Virus record (IMG/VR): IMGVR_UViG_3300047552_000539
Location: 1-21,826 of that record
Length of the DNA stretch: 21,826 bases
Direction: 5' to 3' (one strand)
Origin: a virus
Part shown: positions 12,952 to 21,826 of the stretch, in pieces
Numbering within the stretch: position 1 is the stretch's first letter
Layout: every line of letters starts with the position of its first letter
The notes under the pieces: generated by a model
What the model saw: the letters and a program-made list of their open reading frames with translations, nothing else
The model's database searches: none
What the model was told of the DNA's origin: nothing
Program-made: the position numbers and the translations under genes

Positions 12952-15900
12952 TTGCCAGCCCATTTCAGGCAGAACAGCTTTAGCGGTGGCGAGATTTCCC
13001 CTACACTCAAGGGGCGGTCCGACGTCGGCAAGTACCATTCCTCGCTGCTGACGTGCCGAAACATGATTCCGCTCAAGCAGGGACCGGTCACTAGCCGGCC
13101 AGGTCTCGAGCATATCGTGTCTGCCGGTAGCGGAACGTATCGCATCATCCCGTTCGTCTACAGCCAGGGCGACAGCTTCGTTCTTGTCCTGGGAGACGAG
13201 ACTCTTGGCGTATACAAGGATGGCGTACTACAAGATACAGTCGTAACGCCCTGGGACAAGGACGACCTGGCTAGGCTGAAGTACGCCCAGCTTGGCAACG
13301 TAATGACCCTCTGCCATCCGGACTACGTCCCCCAGGAGCTGACCCGCAACAGCGACACAGACTGGACTATTGCCAATCTCTCGTTTGACGCCAGCGCTTT
13401 TGATGACTGGTCCTATGACTCCGACCCCGTCCTGATGCAATGGACGATGGATGCCAACTACCCTACCGAGACCACAGACTATCCGGCCTACCAGTGGAAG
13501 TGGTGCGTTACCGCAGTCGTAAAGCGCGCAGACGGCGTCATTTTCGAGACTGCCCCGAAGGAGATCGAGCATATCCGGCAGATTGTATGCGTCGATGGTT
13601 GCACTGTTTGGGACCCAACTGCAACATACGGGGTAGACGACGCGGTCCGAAAGGACAACATTAGCGGGACATTCTGGTACTGCACACAGAATCATGGGGC
13701 CCCTGGACAGGATCCTGAATTTAGTACCGGATACTGGTCGGTTCACACGGATGGAGATGTTGCCTACGATAGCGACTTACAGACGTCAATCAGTCTCGGT
13801 CAGTCGCCGGGCCTTCGCTTCGTCTTCCCACAGGCGTCTACGTCTTCTGACTACTCGATTCTGTACTATAGAATGTACCGAAGGGCTGCTGCCGGGAATG
13901 GCGGGTCAGGCGACGACTCTACAAACCCGGTAGGGTATGACTCCTGGGGATGGATTGGAGACTCAGAGGCAGAGGGGGATCCCCCTGCCGACTATTCTGC
14001 GTCGTTTGCATACGAGCGAGGAGATCTGTGCGTATATGGGGGATCGGAGTGGATATGCTGCAGGGCCGCAACTGGTGTGACTCCGGTTGAGAACTACGGG
14101 GCTGGAGCCGGGGTTGAGCCATACTGGCGCCCGTTCCACTATTACCCACTACAGTATTTCTACGACACAAACCAGACGCCGGACTACACGATTACTCCGC
14201 CAAGCGGCGAGAATCCGTTTGCGGTCTACGACCTGTCCGGTACGCTGACCGCGACCGAGAATCCGGCCGTAGTGTCGTACTACGAGCAGCGCAGAATCTT
14301 TGGCGCTCCCCACAGCGATACGACTGGCGGGCGTCCAGGCTGGCTGTTCGCCTCAAAGACGGGAGACTATAGCAATTTCGACCGAAAGCTAATCCAGACG
14401 AGCGACGATGCCTGCGAGTTCGAGCTTGCCAGCATGCGCTTTGAGGAGATCCGAGGGCTGTTGCCGGTCTCCCGGCTGATGGTCTTCACCTCGGAAAATG
14501 AGTGGGCGGTTAGCGGGTCTGGCGGTGCGCTGGCGTTCGATAGCATTGACGCCAAGGTCCAGGGCAACAACGGCTCGGCGCACTTGATGCCTCTCCAGGT
14601 TGGCAACGAGGCTCTGTTCGTCCAGGAGCGCGGCCCCAACGTTCTGTCCGTCTCCTACCTAGACACTACGGCCAACTATGACGCGACCGGGCTCAACATC
14701 TTCGCCGACCACTTCTTGGACGGTTACTCAATCGTAGCCTGGACGTTTACGCACAAGCCGCACCGGTGCGTCTGGATGGTCCGATCGGACGGCAAGCTGG
14801 TAAGCATGACTTACCAGAAGGAGCAGGAGGTCAACGCCTGGGCGCTGCACGATACGGACGGAGATGTCCTGGACGTGTGCAGCATCCCCGAGGGAAGCGA
14901 GGACGCGCTGTATCTGCTCGTTGAGCGGGACTCTACGACTAGGCTAGAGCGCATGGCGTCGTTCGGAATCGAGACCAGGCTGGACAGCCTGCCGCTGCTG
15001 GACGGCCACAGCCTGACAAACTACGAGTATCCGGCTCTGACGCTGACTAGCGGTGGGGCAATCTCGGCCGGATCCCTGGTGACGCTGACTGCCGCAACCG
15101 ACTGCTGGGAGGCGTGCGAGGCCGCGCGCTCCATCGACTGGCGAAACGATATTCTATACAAGGCTTTGGACTGGGTTCGATACGGAACGAGATATTACAG
15201 GGCGGACTCCGATTCTCCCGGAGAGCCCCACGTCGGGTGGACTAGGTTTTACGAGTGGTCTTCTGGCGTAACCTACAGCTTGGGAGCGTATGTCTTCACG
15301 CTTAGTGGCTCTACGCCCACCATATACAAATGCATCGTTGCAAGCTCAACTAACGAGGCTCCGTCAACCCATCCAAGCGTATGGACGTCCGTTGCTGCTG
15401 CCGCAAGGCGCGTGACGCTGTCGATTGCAACGTCTACTGGAACGGCCGTCCTGGATACCGGAGACAGCTCAACTGGTCGCTCTAGCTCAACGGCAATGCT
15501 GTTCCGCGTTACGTCCAAGACTGGGACGCTTACCAGCGGGCAGGCACTTTCGTCGTGGTCGCGCACTCGGACTCAGGCCGATATTTCTGGAACACAGTCC
15601 GAAGACAACAGCATCGTAATTGATAACGGAGGGACGGTAACAATCAGTAGCATCTCCCCAGAGGCCATCCAGGTATACGCGACCGTAACCGGGACAAAGA
15701 TTGTCTCGGCTTTACTCGGGAACGACTACGTCCAAGAAGTCTCGTTCTTGCCGCCTGCCTCCTCGTCCAAGGAAGTTCGCCCGCTGTTCTGCACGCTGAC
15801 CAGGATGTTCGTCGAGGCCATTGGATACGGCGGCCTCCAGGTGGGCCAGGACGAAGACAACATGCAGTCGGTCTCTATGACTGCTGACTCCACGGACCCG

Positions 15901-16041
15901 CTCGAGATGGTGGAGGAGCTGGTTGAGTGCAGGCCGGCGAATCGCTGGACCAAGGGCGCAGTTGGCATCGTGCGGCAGACGCTTCCCTATCCTCTGACGA
16001 TTCTGTCCGTTATCCGAGAGATAGAGTTCAGGAATCCGTAA
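12952..16041 (+). CDS. Tail nozzle / tail tubular protein B (gp12-like) with carbohydrate-binding-like modules, 1029 aa
   Basis: The TTG start is fixed by AGGAGG five bases upstream. The N-terminus HFRQNSFSGGEISPTLKGRS, then LLTCRNMIPLKQGPVTSRPG, is the hallmark of gp12-like nozzle proteins, as are RLMVFTSENEWAVSG, LMPLQVGNEALFVQERG and KPHRCVWMVRSDGKLVSMTY. At least four segments with the aromatic pattern of CBM5/12 (chitin-binding type 3) modules interrupt it, at about residues 219-263, 348-394, 732-766 and 768-813, each with a Y...G..V...YxC or similar core and a closing W. It should form the tip of the tail. The added modules suggest glycan contact, an inference. At 1029 residues it exceeds T7 gp12 (about 800), as expected with insertions. 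Confidence 0.9.
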   Translation: MPAHFRQNSFSGGEISPTLKGRSDVGKYHSSLLTCRNMIPLKQGPVTSRPGLEHIVSAGSGTYRIIPFVYSQGDSFVLVLGDETLGVYKDGVLQDTVVTPWDKDDLARLKYAQLGNVMTLCHPDYVPQELTRNSDTDWTIANLSFDASAFDDWSYDSDPVLMQWTMDANYPTETTDYPAYQWKWCVTAVVKRADGVIFETAPKEIEHIRQIVCVDGCTVWDPTATYGVDDAVRKDNISGTFWYCTQNHGAPGQDPEFSTGYWSVHTDGDVAYDSDLQTSISLGQSPGLRFVFPQASTSSDYSILYYRMYRRAAAGNGGSGDDSTNPVGYDSWGWIGDSEAEGDPPADYSASFAYERGDLCVYGGSEWICCRAATGVTPVENYGAGAGVEPYWRPFHYYPLQYFYDTNQTPDYTITPPSGENPFAVYDLSGTLTATENPAVVSYYEQRRIFGAPHSDTTGGRPGWLFASKTGDYSNFDRKLIQTSDDACEFELASMRFEEIRGLLPVSRLMVFTSENEWAVSGSGGALAFDSIDAKVQGNNGSAHLMPLQVGNEALFVQERGPNVLSVSYLDTTANYDATGLNIFADHFLDGYSIVAWTFTHKPHRCVWMVRSDGKLVSMTYQKEQEVNAWALHDTDGDVLDVCSIPEGSEDALYLLVERDSTTRLERMASFGIETRLDSLPLLDGHSLTNYEYPALTLTSGGAISAGSLVTLTAATDCWEACEAARSIDWRNDILYKALDWVRYGTRYYRADSDSPGEPHVGWTRFYEWSSGVTYSLGAYVFTLSGSTPTIYKCIVASSTNEAPSTHPSVWTSVAAAARRVTLSIATSTGTAVLDTGDSSTGRSSSTAMLFRVTSKTGTLTSGQALSSWSRTRTQADISGTQSEDNSIVIDNGGTVTISSISPEAIQVYATVTGTKIVSALLGNDYVQEVSFLPPASSSKEVRPLFCTLTRMFVEAIGYGGLQVGQDEDNMQSVSMTADSTDPLEMVEELVECRPANRWTKGAVGIVRQTLPYPLTILSVIREIEFRNP

Positions 16042-16502
16042 TGCCAGCCTACGATATCATTCCTGCTACGATGGAGCTTGCCGAACGCATGGCGCCGAAC
16101 ATGCGCGCCGAGGACGTAGCCGAGGTCCACGCGATTGGCCAGCGTCCGCTAGAGGCCCTCCAGGTCTCCATCTCCATGAGCGACGGGGAGCCGGCCCTGT
16201 GTTGGACCGTGGACGGCGAGCCGGCAATGATGTGGGGCATCCAGTCTCTGGACGGGCGCTTGCTCGGTATTCCGTGGCTTCTTGGGACTCCGCTTATTCG
16301 CGCCAATAAGTACGAGTTTCTAGAGCTGTGCTACAGCGAGCTGGGCCGCTTCCTGTATAGCTGGGGCCGCCTGATTAACTGGGTAGATGTCCGCTACGAG
16401 GTTAGCCTCAAGTGGGCCGCCAGGCTCGGATTTCGTGTCCACCCGCCTTCTGAGTTCGGGCCTCTAAATATGCTGTTCTGCAAGATCGAGATTGAGAGGT
16501 AG
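16041..16502 (+). CDS. T7 gp13-like protein with acetyltransferase-type fold, 153 aa
   Basis: ATG 16041 overlaps the nozzle stop (TAATG). The sequence (AERMAPNMRAEDVAEVHAIG, CWTVDGEPAMMWGIQSLDGR, LLGIPWLLGTPLI, NWVDVRYEVSLKWAARLGFR and a final FCKIEIE strand) follows the phage gp13 family, which has a GNAT-like layout: a helix pair, a central sheet with a PAMMWG strand and a KWAARLGFR helix near the end. In T7 gp13 is needed for assembly of the internal core; it is not known to be an enzyme. The order gp12-gp13-gp14 is the same as in T7-type phages, supporting the call. Confidence 0.85.
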   Translation: MPAYDIIPATMELAERMAPNMRAEDVAEVHAIGQRPLEALQVSISMSDGEPALCWTVDGEPAMMWGIQSLDGRLLGIPWLLGTPLIRANKYEFLELCYSELGRFLYSWGRLINWVDVRYEVSLKWAARLGFRVHPPSEFGPLNMLFCKIEIER

Positions 16503-16504
16503 TC

Positions 16505-17026
16505 ATGGGCTCGGCCATTGGTTCAATCATTACTTCCGCCGTCGGTGGCATTTCAAATGCCGTTGGCACGCGAGCACAGGGCGAAGCGTCCCTGAAGAAT
16601 AACGACTACGAGCAGAACCAGGCCCAGCACAATGCGGACATTGCCAGCATTGCCGCCAAGGTCGCGCTCCAGAAGGGCCGCCAGCAGGAGTTTCAGTCGC
16701 AGCAAAAGTACGGCTCGCTGGTAGGCCAGCAGAAGACCGCCTACGGTGCGTCTGGAGTGGTTGCAAACTCTGGCTCGGCCGCTGCTGCGATTGCCCAGAC
16801 GCGGGCCCTTGGCGAGTACGACGCGGCAGTCATCAAGAACAACGCCTACCGCGAGGCCCTGGGGTATCGCTCGCAGCGCACCCAGGCTCTTCAGCGCAAG
16901 CAGATGCTGGAGGCCGGTCGAGAGGCCCTGTGGGTCGGCGGAATCGCCAACATCTTTGGGGCAAGCGCCAATACTGGCGGAGACATCATCGGCCAGATCG
17001 GCGCCATGCAGTCTAAGAAGGAGTAG
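16505..17026 (+). CDS. Internal virion protein, gp14-like, 173 aa
   Basis: ATG 16505 follows the previous stop by two bases. The N-terminus (GSAIGSIITSAVGGISNAVG) is a glycine/alanine-rich hydrophobic helix that could enter a membrane. A Gln/Ala-rich helical body follows (EQNQAQHNADIASIAAKVAL, QKGRQQEFQSQQKYGSLVGQ), then the segment GASGVVANSGSAAAAIAQTR, which is typical of gp14-type core proteins. The last part contains a second small hydrophobic segment (ALWVGGIANIFGASANTGGD). It would be packaged inside the head and ejected with the DNA, helping to form a channel across the host envelope. Confidence 0.84.
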   Translation: MGSAIGSIITSAVGGISNAVGTRAQGEASLKNNDYEQNQAQHNADIASIAAKVALQKGRQQEFQSQQKYGSLVGQQKTAYGASGVVANSGSAAAAIAQTRALGEYDAAVIKNNAYREALGYRSQRTQALQRKQMLEAGREALWVGGIANIFGASANTGGDIIGQIGAMQSKKE

Positions 17027-17028
17027 CC

Positions 17029-18987
17029 ATGCCTAGGATTCCGGTTCCCGAGGCCCCACAGCAGGTTTCAGAGGGGCCGCGCATGGCCGGCGCGGCTGAC
17101 GCCCCTGCCGGAGCGTTCGGGGAGGCTGCCGCCAAAGGCCTCATGAACGCCGGCGCTGGCCTCAGCAACCTGAGCCACGGCCTCCAGCAGTACCAGGCCC
17201 ACCAGGACCGGGCCGACAACTCGGCCGTAGAGGGAGCCCTTGCCGAGTACGGAAACGGTCTCAACCAGGCCCTCGCGTCGTATAAGAGCCTGCAGGGCGA
17301 GAACGCTCTCAAGCACTATGACGACACGCTGACGGCGATGGAGAGCCACAAGCAGGCCATCTCCCAGCGCCTTGGCAACGATAGGCAGCGTGCTCTGTTC
17401 AACCGAAGGGCTGGCCTCGAGGCCAACCGCGTTGACCGCTCCATGGTTCTACACCAGTCCGAGCAGATTGGTGCGCTTGAAGATCAGAAGTTCAAGGCGC
17501 GCGAGGCATCCGTTCTGGATTCGATTAGGCTCAGTGCGAACGATGATATCTCGGCCGTCCAGGACGCTATTGGAGAGTTTGCTCAGAACGAGCTTGGAGC
17601 GTCTCACGAGAGGCGTGGACTGTCCTATGAGGCCAGGCCGTTGGTCGAGGCCGAGTGGAAGGCCAAGGCATACGGAGAGGCCCTCCGGGCCATGATTCGT
17701 CCCCCCGACGGGAAGGAGCCCAGGCCAGACCGCGTGCAGGCGTTCTTTGAGGCCCACAAGAAGGACCTGGATCCCAAGGATGCCGAGCAGCTTGGCGAGG
17801 TCGTTCGCGAGATCGGATTCCGCCAGCGCGTTGAGGAGCACGTCTCCGGGCTTCTCGGAAAGCACTCCGAAGGCGTTCGGCTACCAAATGGGAATCTGAT
17901 TGCCAAGGTTGACGGTCCTGCAATCGTTGATGCCGCCGAGCAGCTGAAGTTGCCAGAGAAGGAGAAGGAGCGCCTTAGAACCCTGGCTCGTAGCATTGCC
18001 ACGGCAACCGAGGGTCAGTGGTCGAAGCAGCAGCAGGCCGTTTATGAGTCTGCCATGACGGACTACCTTAGAAGCCCTACCAGGGGCGCGGCCGGGCTTC
18101 GTGCGATTCCTCCCGAGACCAGAACGTGGCTCGTCGAGCATGCCCCCGACAGGTGGGAGGCAATCGAGCGCAAGGCGCAGGCTGCAGACGAGCGCGCCAA
18201 CAGGCGAATTCGCGGCTCGGCAGAGGATAGGCGCTGGCAGGAGGAGCAGGACCAGGAGGCCTGGTATCGCTATCAGGAGATGTCTTCAAAAAACGAGGCC
18301 GAGGCTTCCGAGGCCAACGTTGAAGAGGAGTTCCCGTCTGCATCTCCGAAGATGGCCCAGCGCATCAGGGCCGCACAGCAGAAGGACAAGAACAACGTTA
18401 GCGGCGGCGGCCGGGTTGGCTACTCGGATACGAAGTCAATCGCCGAAGAAGAGGCCGGCAGACTCGGATTTACCGTCAAGGGGTCTGCCAACAAGAAGCG
18501 TCTTGAGTCCTTCCAGGGATGGGTACGCGACTATTACGACTCGTTCAGGACAAAGAACAAGCGCAATCCTACGCGCGACGAGGTTCGAGAAGCTGTTGCG
18601 TCAGGCCTTGTCCTTGGTGACGAAAACGGAGACGAGTGGTTTGGCGGGTCTGCTAAGTACAAGTTTGAGACCAAGCCGGGCGACAAGTTCGTTCCGTATG
18701 CGAAGGAAAAGCAGAAGAGCAGGCTTTCGAATGAGGACAGGCCTTCCGCCGAGCCAATGCCTCGGGACATGAAGCTTGGAGACGAACCGGCGCCGAGCAA
18801 GGAAGACTCAGCCAAGGCGCTTAATAGCCTGCGCAAGAAGGTGTCTTCCGGGGCCAAGAATAATGCGCGCAAGGCCGAGAAAGAGGCGGCAGTAAATGCT
18901 ATTCTAGACGAGCATCCAGAGTATAAGGATAAAGACGGAAAGCTGTCTAAAGAGTTCTTCGTTGAAATGAAACGCAGGGGCTTCTAA
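17029..18987 (+). CDS. Internal virion / ejection protein (gp15 position), 652 aa
   Basis: ATG 17029 lies two bases after the gp14-like gene with AGGAG just upstream. The first 60 residues are Pro/Ala/Gly-rich (RIPVPEAPQQVSEGP), followed by a mostly helical, highly charged body. Near residues 487-520 a conserved-looking segment (ESFQGWVRDYYDSFRTKNKR, then NPTRDEVREAV) matches a C-terminal pattern seen in other phage ejection proteins. The last 60 residues are Lys/Glu-rich. No peptidoglycan hydrolase motif is visible in it. Gene order and composition place it as the gp15-type internal core protein; sequence similarity to T7 gp15 itself is not evident. The stop overlaps the next start (TAATG). 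Confidence 0.78.
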   Translation: MPRIPVPEAPQQVSEGPRMAGAADAPAGAFGEAAAKGLMNAGAGLSNLSHGLQQYQAHQDRADNSAVEGALAEYGNGLNQALASYKSLQGENALKHYDDTLTAMESHKQAISQRLGNDRQRALFNRRAGLEANRVDRSMVLHQSEQIGALEDQKFKAREASVLDSIRLSANDDISAVQDAIGEFAQNELGASHERRGLSYEARPLVEAEWKAKAYGEALRAMIRPPDGKEPRPDRVQAFFEAHKKDLDPKDAEQLGEVVREIGFRQRVEEHVSGLLGKHSEGVRLPNGNLIAKVDGPAIVDAAEQLKLPEKEKERLRTLARSIATATEGQWSKQQQAVYESAMTDYLRSPTRGAAGLRAIPPETRTWLVEHAPDRWEAIERKAQAADERANRRIRGSAEDRRWQEEQDQEAWYRYQEMSSKNEAEASEANVEEEFPSASPKMAQRIRAAQQKDKNNVSGGGRVGYSDTKSIAEEEAGRLGFTVKGSANKKRLESFQGWVRDYYDSFRTKNKRNPTRDEVREAVASGLVLGDENGDEWFGGSAKYKFETKPGDKFVPYAKEKQKSRLSNEDRPSAEPMPRDMKLGDEPAPSKEDSAKALNSLRKKVSSGAKNNARKAEKEAAVNAILDEHPEYKDKDGKLSKEFFVEMKRRGF

Positions 18988-21826
18988 TGGCACAGGAAAA
19001 CGACCTCGCTGGCGCCGATAACAACCAGGAATCGGCGCAAGACACCTCTGCGCTTGAGAACGATCCGGATATTCTTGAGGCAGTAGCAAGGCGAAGCTCC
19101 GGGCAGACAGAGCCGCAGGACGCCGTTGATCCGGACATTGCTGATGCGCTGCAACGCCGGGAGCAGAAGTCCATTAGGAGCAATCGCATCAAGGCCCTGT
19201 ACGAAGCCGACCGATTCGGAATCGGAGAGCGTGGACAGCGCGTCATCAGAATGGCCGAGAAGACCGGCCTACATCCGGACGTCATCGACGCAAACCTGGA
19301 CAAGTTCAGCAAGGCCGCCGAGGTCTCCGAGTACGACACGGACAGGCTTGAGCGTGACTATCCAGACCTGGTCGAGACGCTACTTGAGCATCAGCACCTG
19401 GCCGGGCCGATTCTGAAGGATCCGGCGCTTAGGGATATTTCCGAAGAACTGCGAACTGGCGAAGTTGCGTCTCGGGTTGAGCCTGGTAGCTTCGTCAAGC
19501 GGGGGCTCACTTTCGCGGCTGACGCAGTCGGAAAGCTCGGATCCGCCATGGAGTCTGGCTTTGCCGCGTCGTCTCAGGCCGAGGTTGGCCGAAAGATGGC
19601 TGGCTCTGCCGCCCTGTTCGGCGACGAGAAGTTGGCCGGCGAAGCCAAGAAGATGCAGGCCGCTTCCGAAGAGAGCGCCAATAAGGCCATCTCTACCCTT
19701 GAGTCTGTTCCCGAGGCTAGGAAGCCAAACATCATCCAGACTGTTACGGCTCCCGAGGCGAAGCTTGAGGGCGTCGAGCGCCTGAAGATTCTGCCTGCTG
19801 CATACAAGTATTATCGCAGGGACCACGATGCAAGCGTTACGGCTTTCAAGGTAATGATTGGCAAGATCCGTGGACAGGATGTTTTCGAGAACGAAAAGAA
19901 GCTCGTCGCTATGGAGCAAGAGCTTGGCGACGTTCCGTGGTACGGCCAGGGTCCGGCCATGCAGCTTGGGCTTGATGCGGTTCAGGCGTTCGCCTCTAAC
20001 CCGGAAAGCCTTGGAGCGCAGGCCCTTGGCGCTGCCGCAGGACTTGGCGTTGGTAGGATGTTCGGGCCCATGGCTGGCAGAAAGGCTGCCAAGGTTGTAG
20101 GCAGGGCTCTTGGATACACGGCTTCTTTCGTTGCGGAGGGCGGAAGCGCCTATCGACAGTTCAAGAAGGTCAAGGGGCCAGACGGAGAACTCGACGAGCC
20201 TACGCTGATTGGCGCGACCATCTTCTATGCGGCAATCGCCTCCGCCATCGAGGTTGGCGGCAACGAGGCGGAACTCAGGATGCTGGGGCCAATCGGCGAC
20301 AAGCTGGTTGGGCTTGAGAAAAAGGAGGTTGCGCGCTGGCTGGCCTCAGATGGCAAGTTCAGGACGCTGCTCAAGGAGGCTGGCAAGCGTTGGAGTTCCA
20401 GACTTGTGGCTGGCATGTATGCGGAGGGCAAGGAGGAGGCCCAGCAGCAGACGCTGCAGAACGTTATTGATTACGCTCTAAAGCTCAAGATGGGCGAGAC
20501 GTCCGGCCCTGACGTTGCAGCCATGCTTGGTGACGCGGGCGGAGCCTTTGTCGCTGGCGGGATTGGCGCCGCAGGCCTTGGGCCAATCGGATATGGCAGC
20601 CATGTTGTCGGTATGTCCATCGAGCGCGCCCAGCAGTCCAGCTCCGCGCAGCAAGTCTCCGCAGTCCACAAGGGCACGCAAACGCAGCTCGCGAAGGCCA
20701 GCCCGGCTGGCTATGCCAAGGTAGTCGAGAAGGCCACCGGCGAGTCTGGCGCCCCAGTAACGCATATGTACGCCGACGCCGAGCAGTTGCTGACGCTGTT
20801 CCAAGAGGCCGGCCAGCCGCTCGAGCAGGCCGCCACCGATCTGCTCGGGCCGGACGGATACAAGAGAATCAACGCCGCCATCGTTACCGGGTCGAAGCTC
20901 GAGATCCCTGTTGGCGAGTGGGCCGCGAAGATTGCCACGAAGCCGCTTGGCGACGCTCTGGTTAACGGCGGGCACGTCATCGGCCATGCATTCATGGACA
21001 CTCCGGCCCAGGCCGCGCAGAAGCAGGCCTCGATTCAGACCGAGGCAAAGGCGTTGGTCGAGCGCGCCAAGTCTGAGCAGGCTACCGACGCAGAGCGCGA
21101 GTTCATGCAGGTAGTCCAGTCGCAGCTGCTAAAGTCCTACGAGCGAGAGCAGACCGGCAAGGACGGCAAGACTCGCAAGCAGCACATGAAGGTCGAGGAC
21201 AGCGCTGCCAGCGTTGAGCAGCTGGCTTCGGTAGTCGTCACGATGGCGAAGCGTAGCGGCGTGCCAGTAGAAGACATGATGCGTCAGTACGTCGTCACGG
21301 TCCAGCGGCACCAGGACGGCGCCCAGCAGGCCGAGGCGGCCCAGCAGCAGCCTCCAGTTAATCGCACCGAGGCGTCCGGCATTCTGGAGCGGGCCTATCG
21401 CGAGATGGACGACGAGGGAAAGCGAAACCTGTATTACCGGGACGCCACAACAGACCTACTGCACGAGCGCGGAATCAGGGACATGCCCGCCGACGAGGCG
21501 CGGCCGAACTACGGCGTTCTTAGCTTCGGATACAAAAAGGATCTGAACGACGTTAAGGGAAAGGGGCACGACTTCGCAGACGACGTCTTCAGGGACATCG
21601 CCAAGGCGCTGCACGAGATTGATCCGAACGCCGGAAAGGTCGGAGGGGACTTGTGGCTTCCTGCCTTCGGTGACCAGGCCGAGATGGATGCGCTCATTGA
21701 GCAACTCCGCTCCAAGCTGCCCGAGGGCCTCAAGGACATTCCGCTCGTCGGCACGGTCATGGAGCGCAAGGCGGGCGAGGACTGGACCGCAACCAAGCAC
21801 CGTGGCGGCGACACGTTGTCTGCCCA
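18987..21826 (+). CDS. Giant ejection protein with GGDEF-like domain, truncated by window end (946+ aa)
   Basis: The frame opens at ATG 18987 overlapping the previous stop and stays open to the last base. Residues 1-140 are acidic and helical, including a DALQRREQKSIRSNRIKALY stretch. Three Gly/Ala-rich hydrophobic segments follow at about 335-375, 403-430 and 510-545 (GAQALGAAAGLGVGRMFGPM, TLIGATIFYAAIASAIEVGG, AFVAGGIGAAGLGPIGYGSH). A segment KLEIPVGEWAAKIATKPLGD (about 633-652) resembles one found in large ejection proteins of other podoviruses. Residues about 840-910 form a degenerate GGDEF-like domain (KKDLNDVKG, then KVGGDLW at 884-890). It occupies the gp16 position and is probably injected into the host. 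The rest of the gene lies outside the window. Confidence 0.85.
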   Translation, partial: MAQENDLAGADNNQESAQDTSALENDPDILEAVARRSSGQTEPQDAVDPDIADALQRREQKSIRSNRIKALYEADRFGIGERGQRVIRMAEKTGLHPDVIDANLDKFSKAAEVSEYDTDRLERDYPDLVETLLEHQHLAGPILKDPALRDISEELRTGEVASRVEPGSFVKRGLTFAADAVGKLGSAMESGFAASSQAEVGRKMAGSAALFGDEKLAGEAKKMQAASEESANKAISTLESVPEARKPNIIQTVTAPEAKLEGVERLKILPAAYKYYRRDHDASVTAFKVMIGKIRGQDVFENEKKLVAMEQELGDVPWYGQGPAMQLGLDAVQAFASNPESLGAQALGAAAGLGVGRMFGPMAGRKAAKVVGRALGYTASFVAEGGSAYRQFKKVKGPDGELDEPTLIGATIFYAAIASAIEVGGNEAELRMLGPIGDKLVGLEKKEVARWLASDGKFRTLLKEAGKRWSSRLVAGMYAEGKEEAQQQTLQNVIDYALKLKMGETSGPDVAAMLGDAGGAFVAGGIGAAGLGPIGYGSHVVGMSIERAQQSSSAQQVSAVHKGTQTQLAKASPAGYAKVVEKATGESGAPVTHMYADAEQLLTLFQEAGQPLEQAATDLLGPDGYKRINAAIVTGSKLEIPVGEWAAKIATKPLGDALVNGGHVIGHAFMDTPAQAAQKQASIQTEAKALVERAKSEQATDAEREFMQVVQSQLLKSYEREQTGKDGKTRKQHMKVEDSAASVEQLASVVVTMAKRSGVPVEDMMRQYVVTVQRHQDGAQQAEAAQQQPPVNRTEASGILERAYREMDDEGKRNLYYRDATTDLLHERGIRDMPADEARPNYGVLSFGYKKDLNDVKGKGHDFADDVFRDIAKALHEIDPNAGKVGGDLWLPAFGDQAEMDALIEQLRSKLPEGLKDIPLVGTVMERKAGEDWTATKHRGGDTLSA

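Noticed and set aside
1-21826. CRISPR array, insertion sequence, integrase or reverse transcriptase with variable repeats, as in BPP-1
   Set aside because: No regularly spaced direct repeats, transposase or recombinase motifs, or reverse-transcriptase motif was seen in this window. BPP-1's retroelement lies with tail-fibre genes that are not reached here.

Overview
This window looks like a contiguous stretch of a tailed double-stranded DNA phage (or prophage) with a short-tailed, podovirus-type virion. Every supported gene is on the + strand. Genes are tightly packed, with start/stop overlaps of the ATGA, GTGA and TAATG types, and no gene-free gap exceeds about 155 bases. The DNA is GC-rich by eye. 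The capsid block (portal, Bbp19-like protein, scaffold, major capsid protein, Bbp16-like cement protein) resembles that of Bordetella phage BPP-1 and relatives. The tail and internal-protein block resembles T7 gp11, gp12, gp13 and gp14. The host cannot be named from the sequence. No integrase, lysis gene, tail fibre or reverse transcriptase is visible.

Layout. 1-1934: the end of an upstream block of small proteins. It holds a truncated zinc-ribbon protein, a coiled-coil protein, a 64-residue protein, a single-stranded DNA-binding protein, a 114-residue unknown, and two adjacent CxxxxC...CxxH zinc-motif proteins that look like paralogs. 1941-6357: packaging, with small and large terminase, a 125-residue unknown and a portal with a long low-complexity N-terminal extension. 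A terminator hairpin follows at 6393-6423. 6439-7690: five small genes, the first a Bbp19-like protein. 7711-7782: a tRNA-like gene abutting a strong terminator (7783-7808). 7845-11418: scaffold, major capsid protein, cement protein and two tandem paralogous virion proteins. 11479-16041: a 137-residue unknown, then the tail adaptor (gp11-like) and tail nozzle (gp12-like). 16041-21826: gp13-like protein, gp14-like internal protein, a 652-residue internal protein and a giant ejection protein running off the window.

The genes together form a head-assembly, packaging, tail and ejection programme: terminase loads DNA through the portal into a scaffold-built capsid, cement and accessory proteins coat it, the gp11/gp12-like proteins complete the tail, and the last three to four products are probably packaged inside the head and injected.

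The most unusual signal is regulatory. The same 16-base box (15 of 16 identical) lies exactly 36 bases upstream of two start codons, those of the small terminase and the scaffold. In both cases a hairpin ends at the base just before the ATG and no Shine-Dalgarno sequence is present. Other points of note are a tRNA-like gene with no possible seven-base anticodon loop, a degenerate GGDEF-like domain in the giant ejection protein, four chitin-binding-like modules in the tail nozzle protein, and a beta-domain insertion in the tail adaptor.
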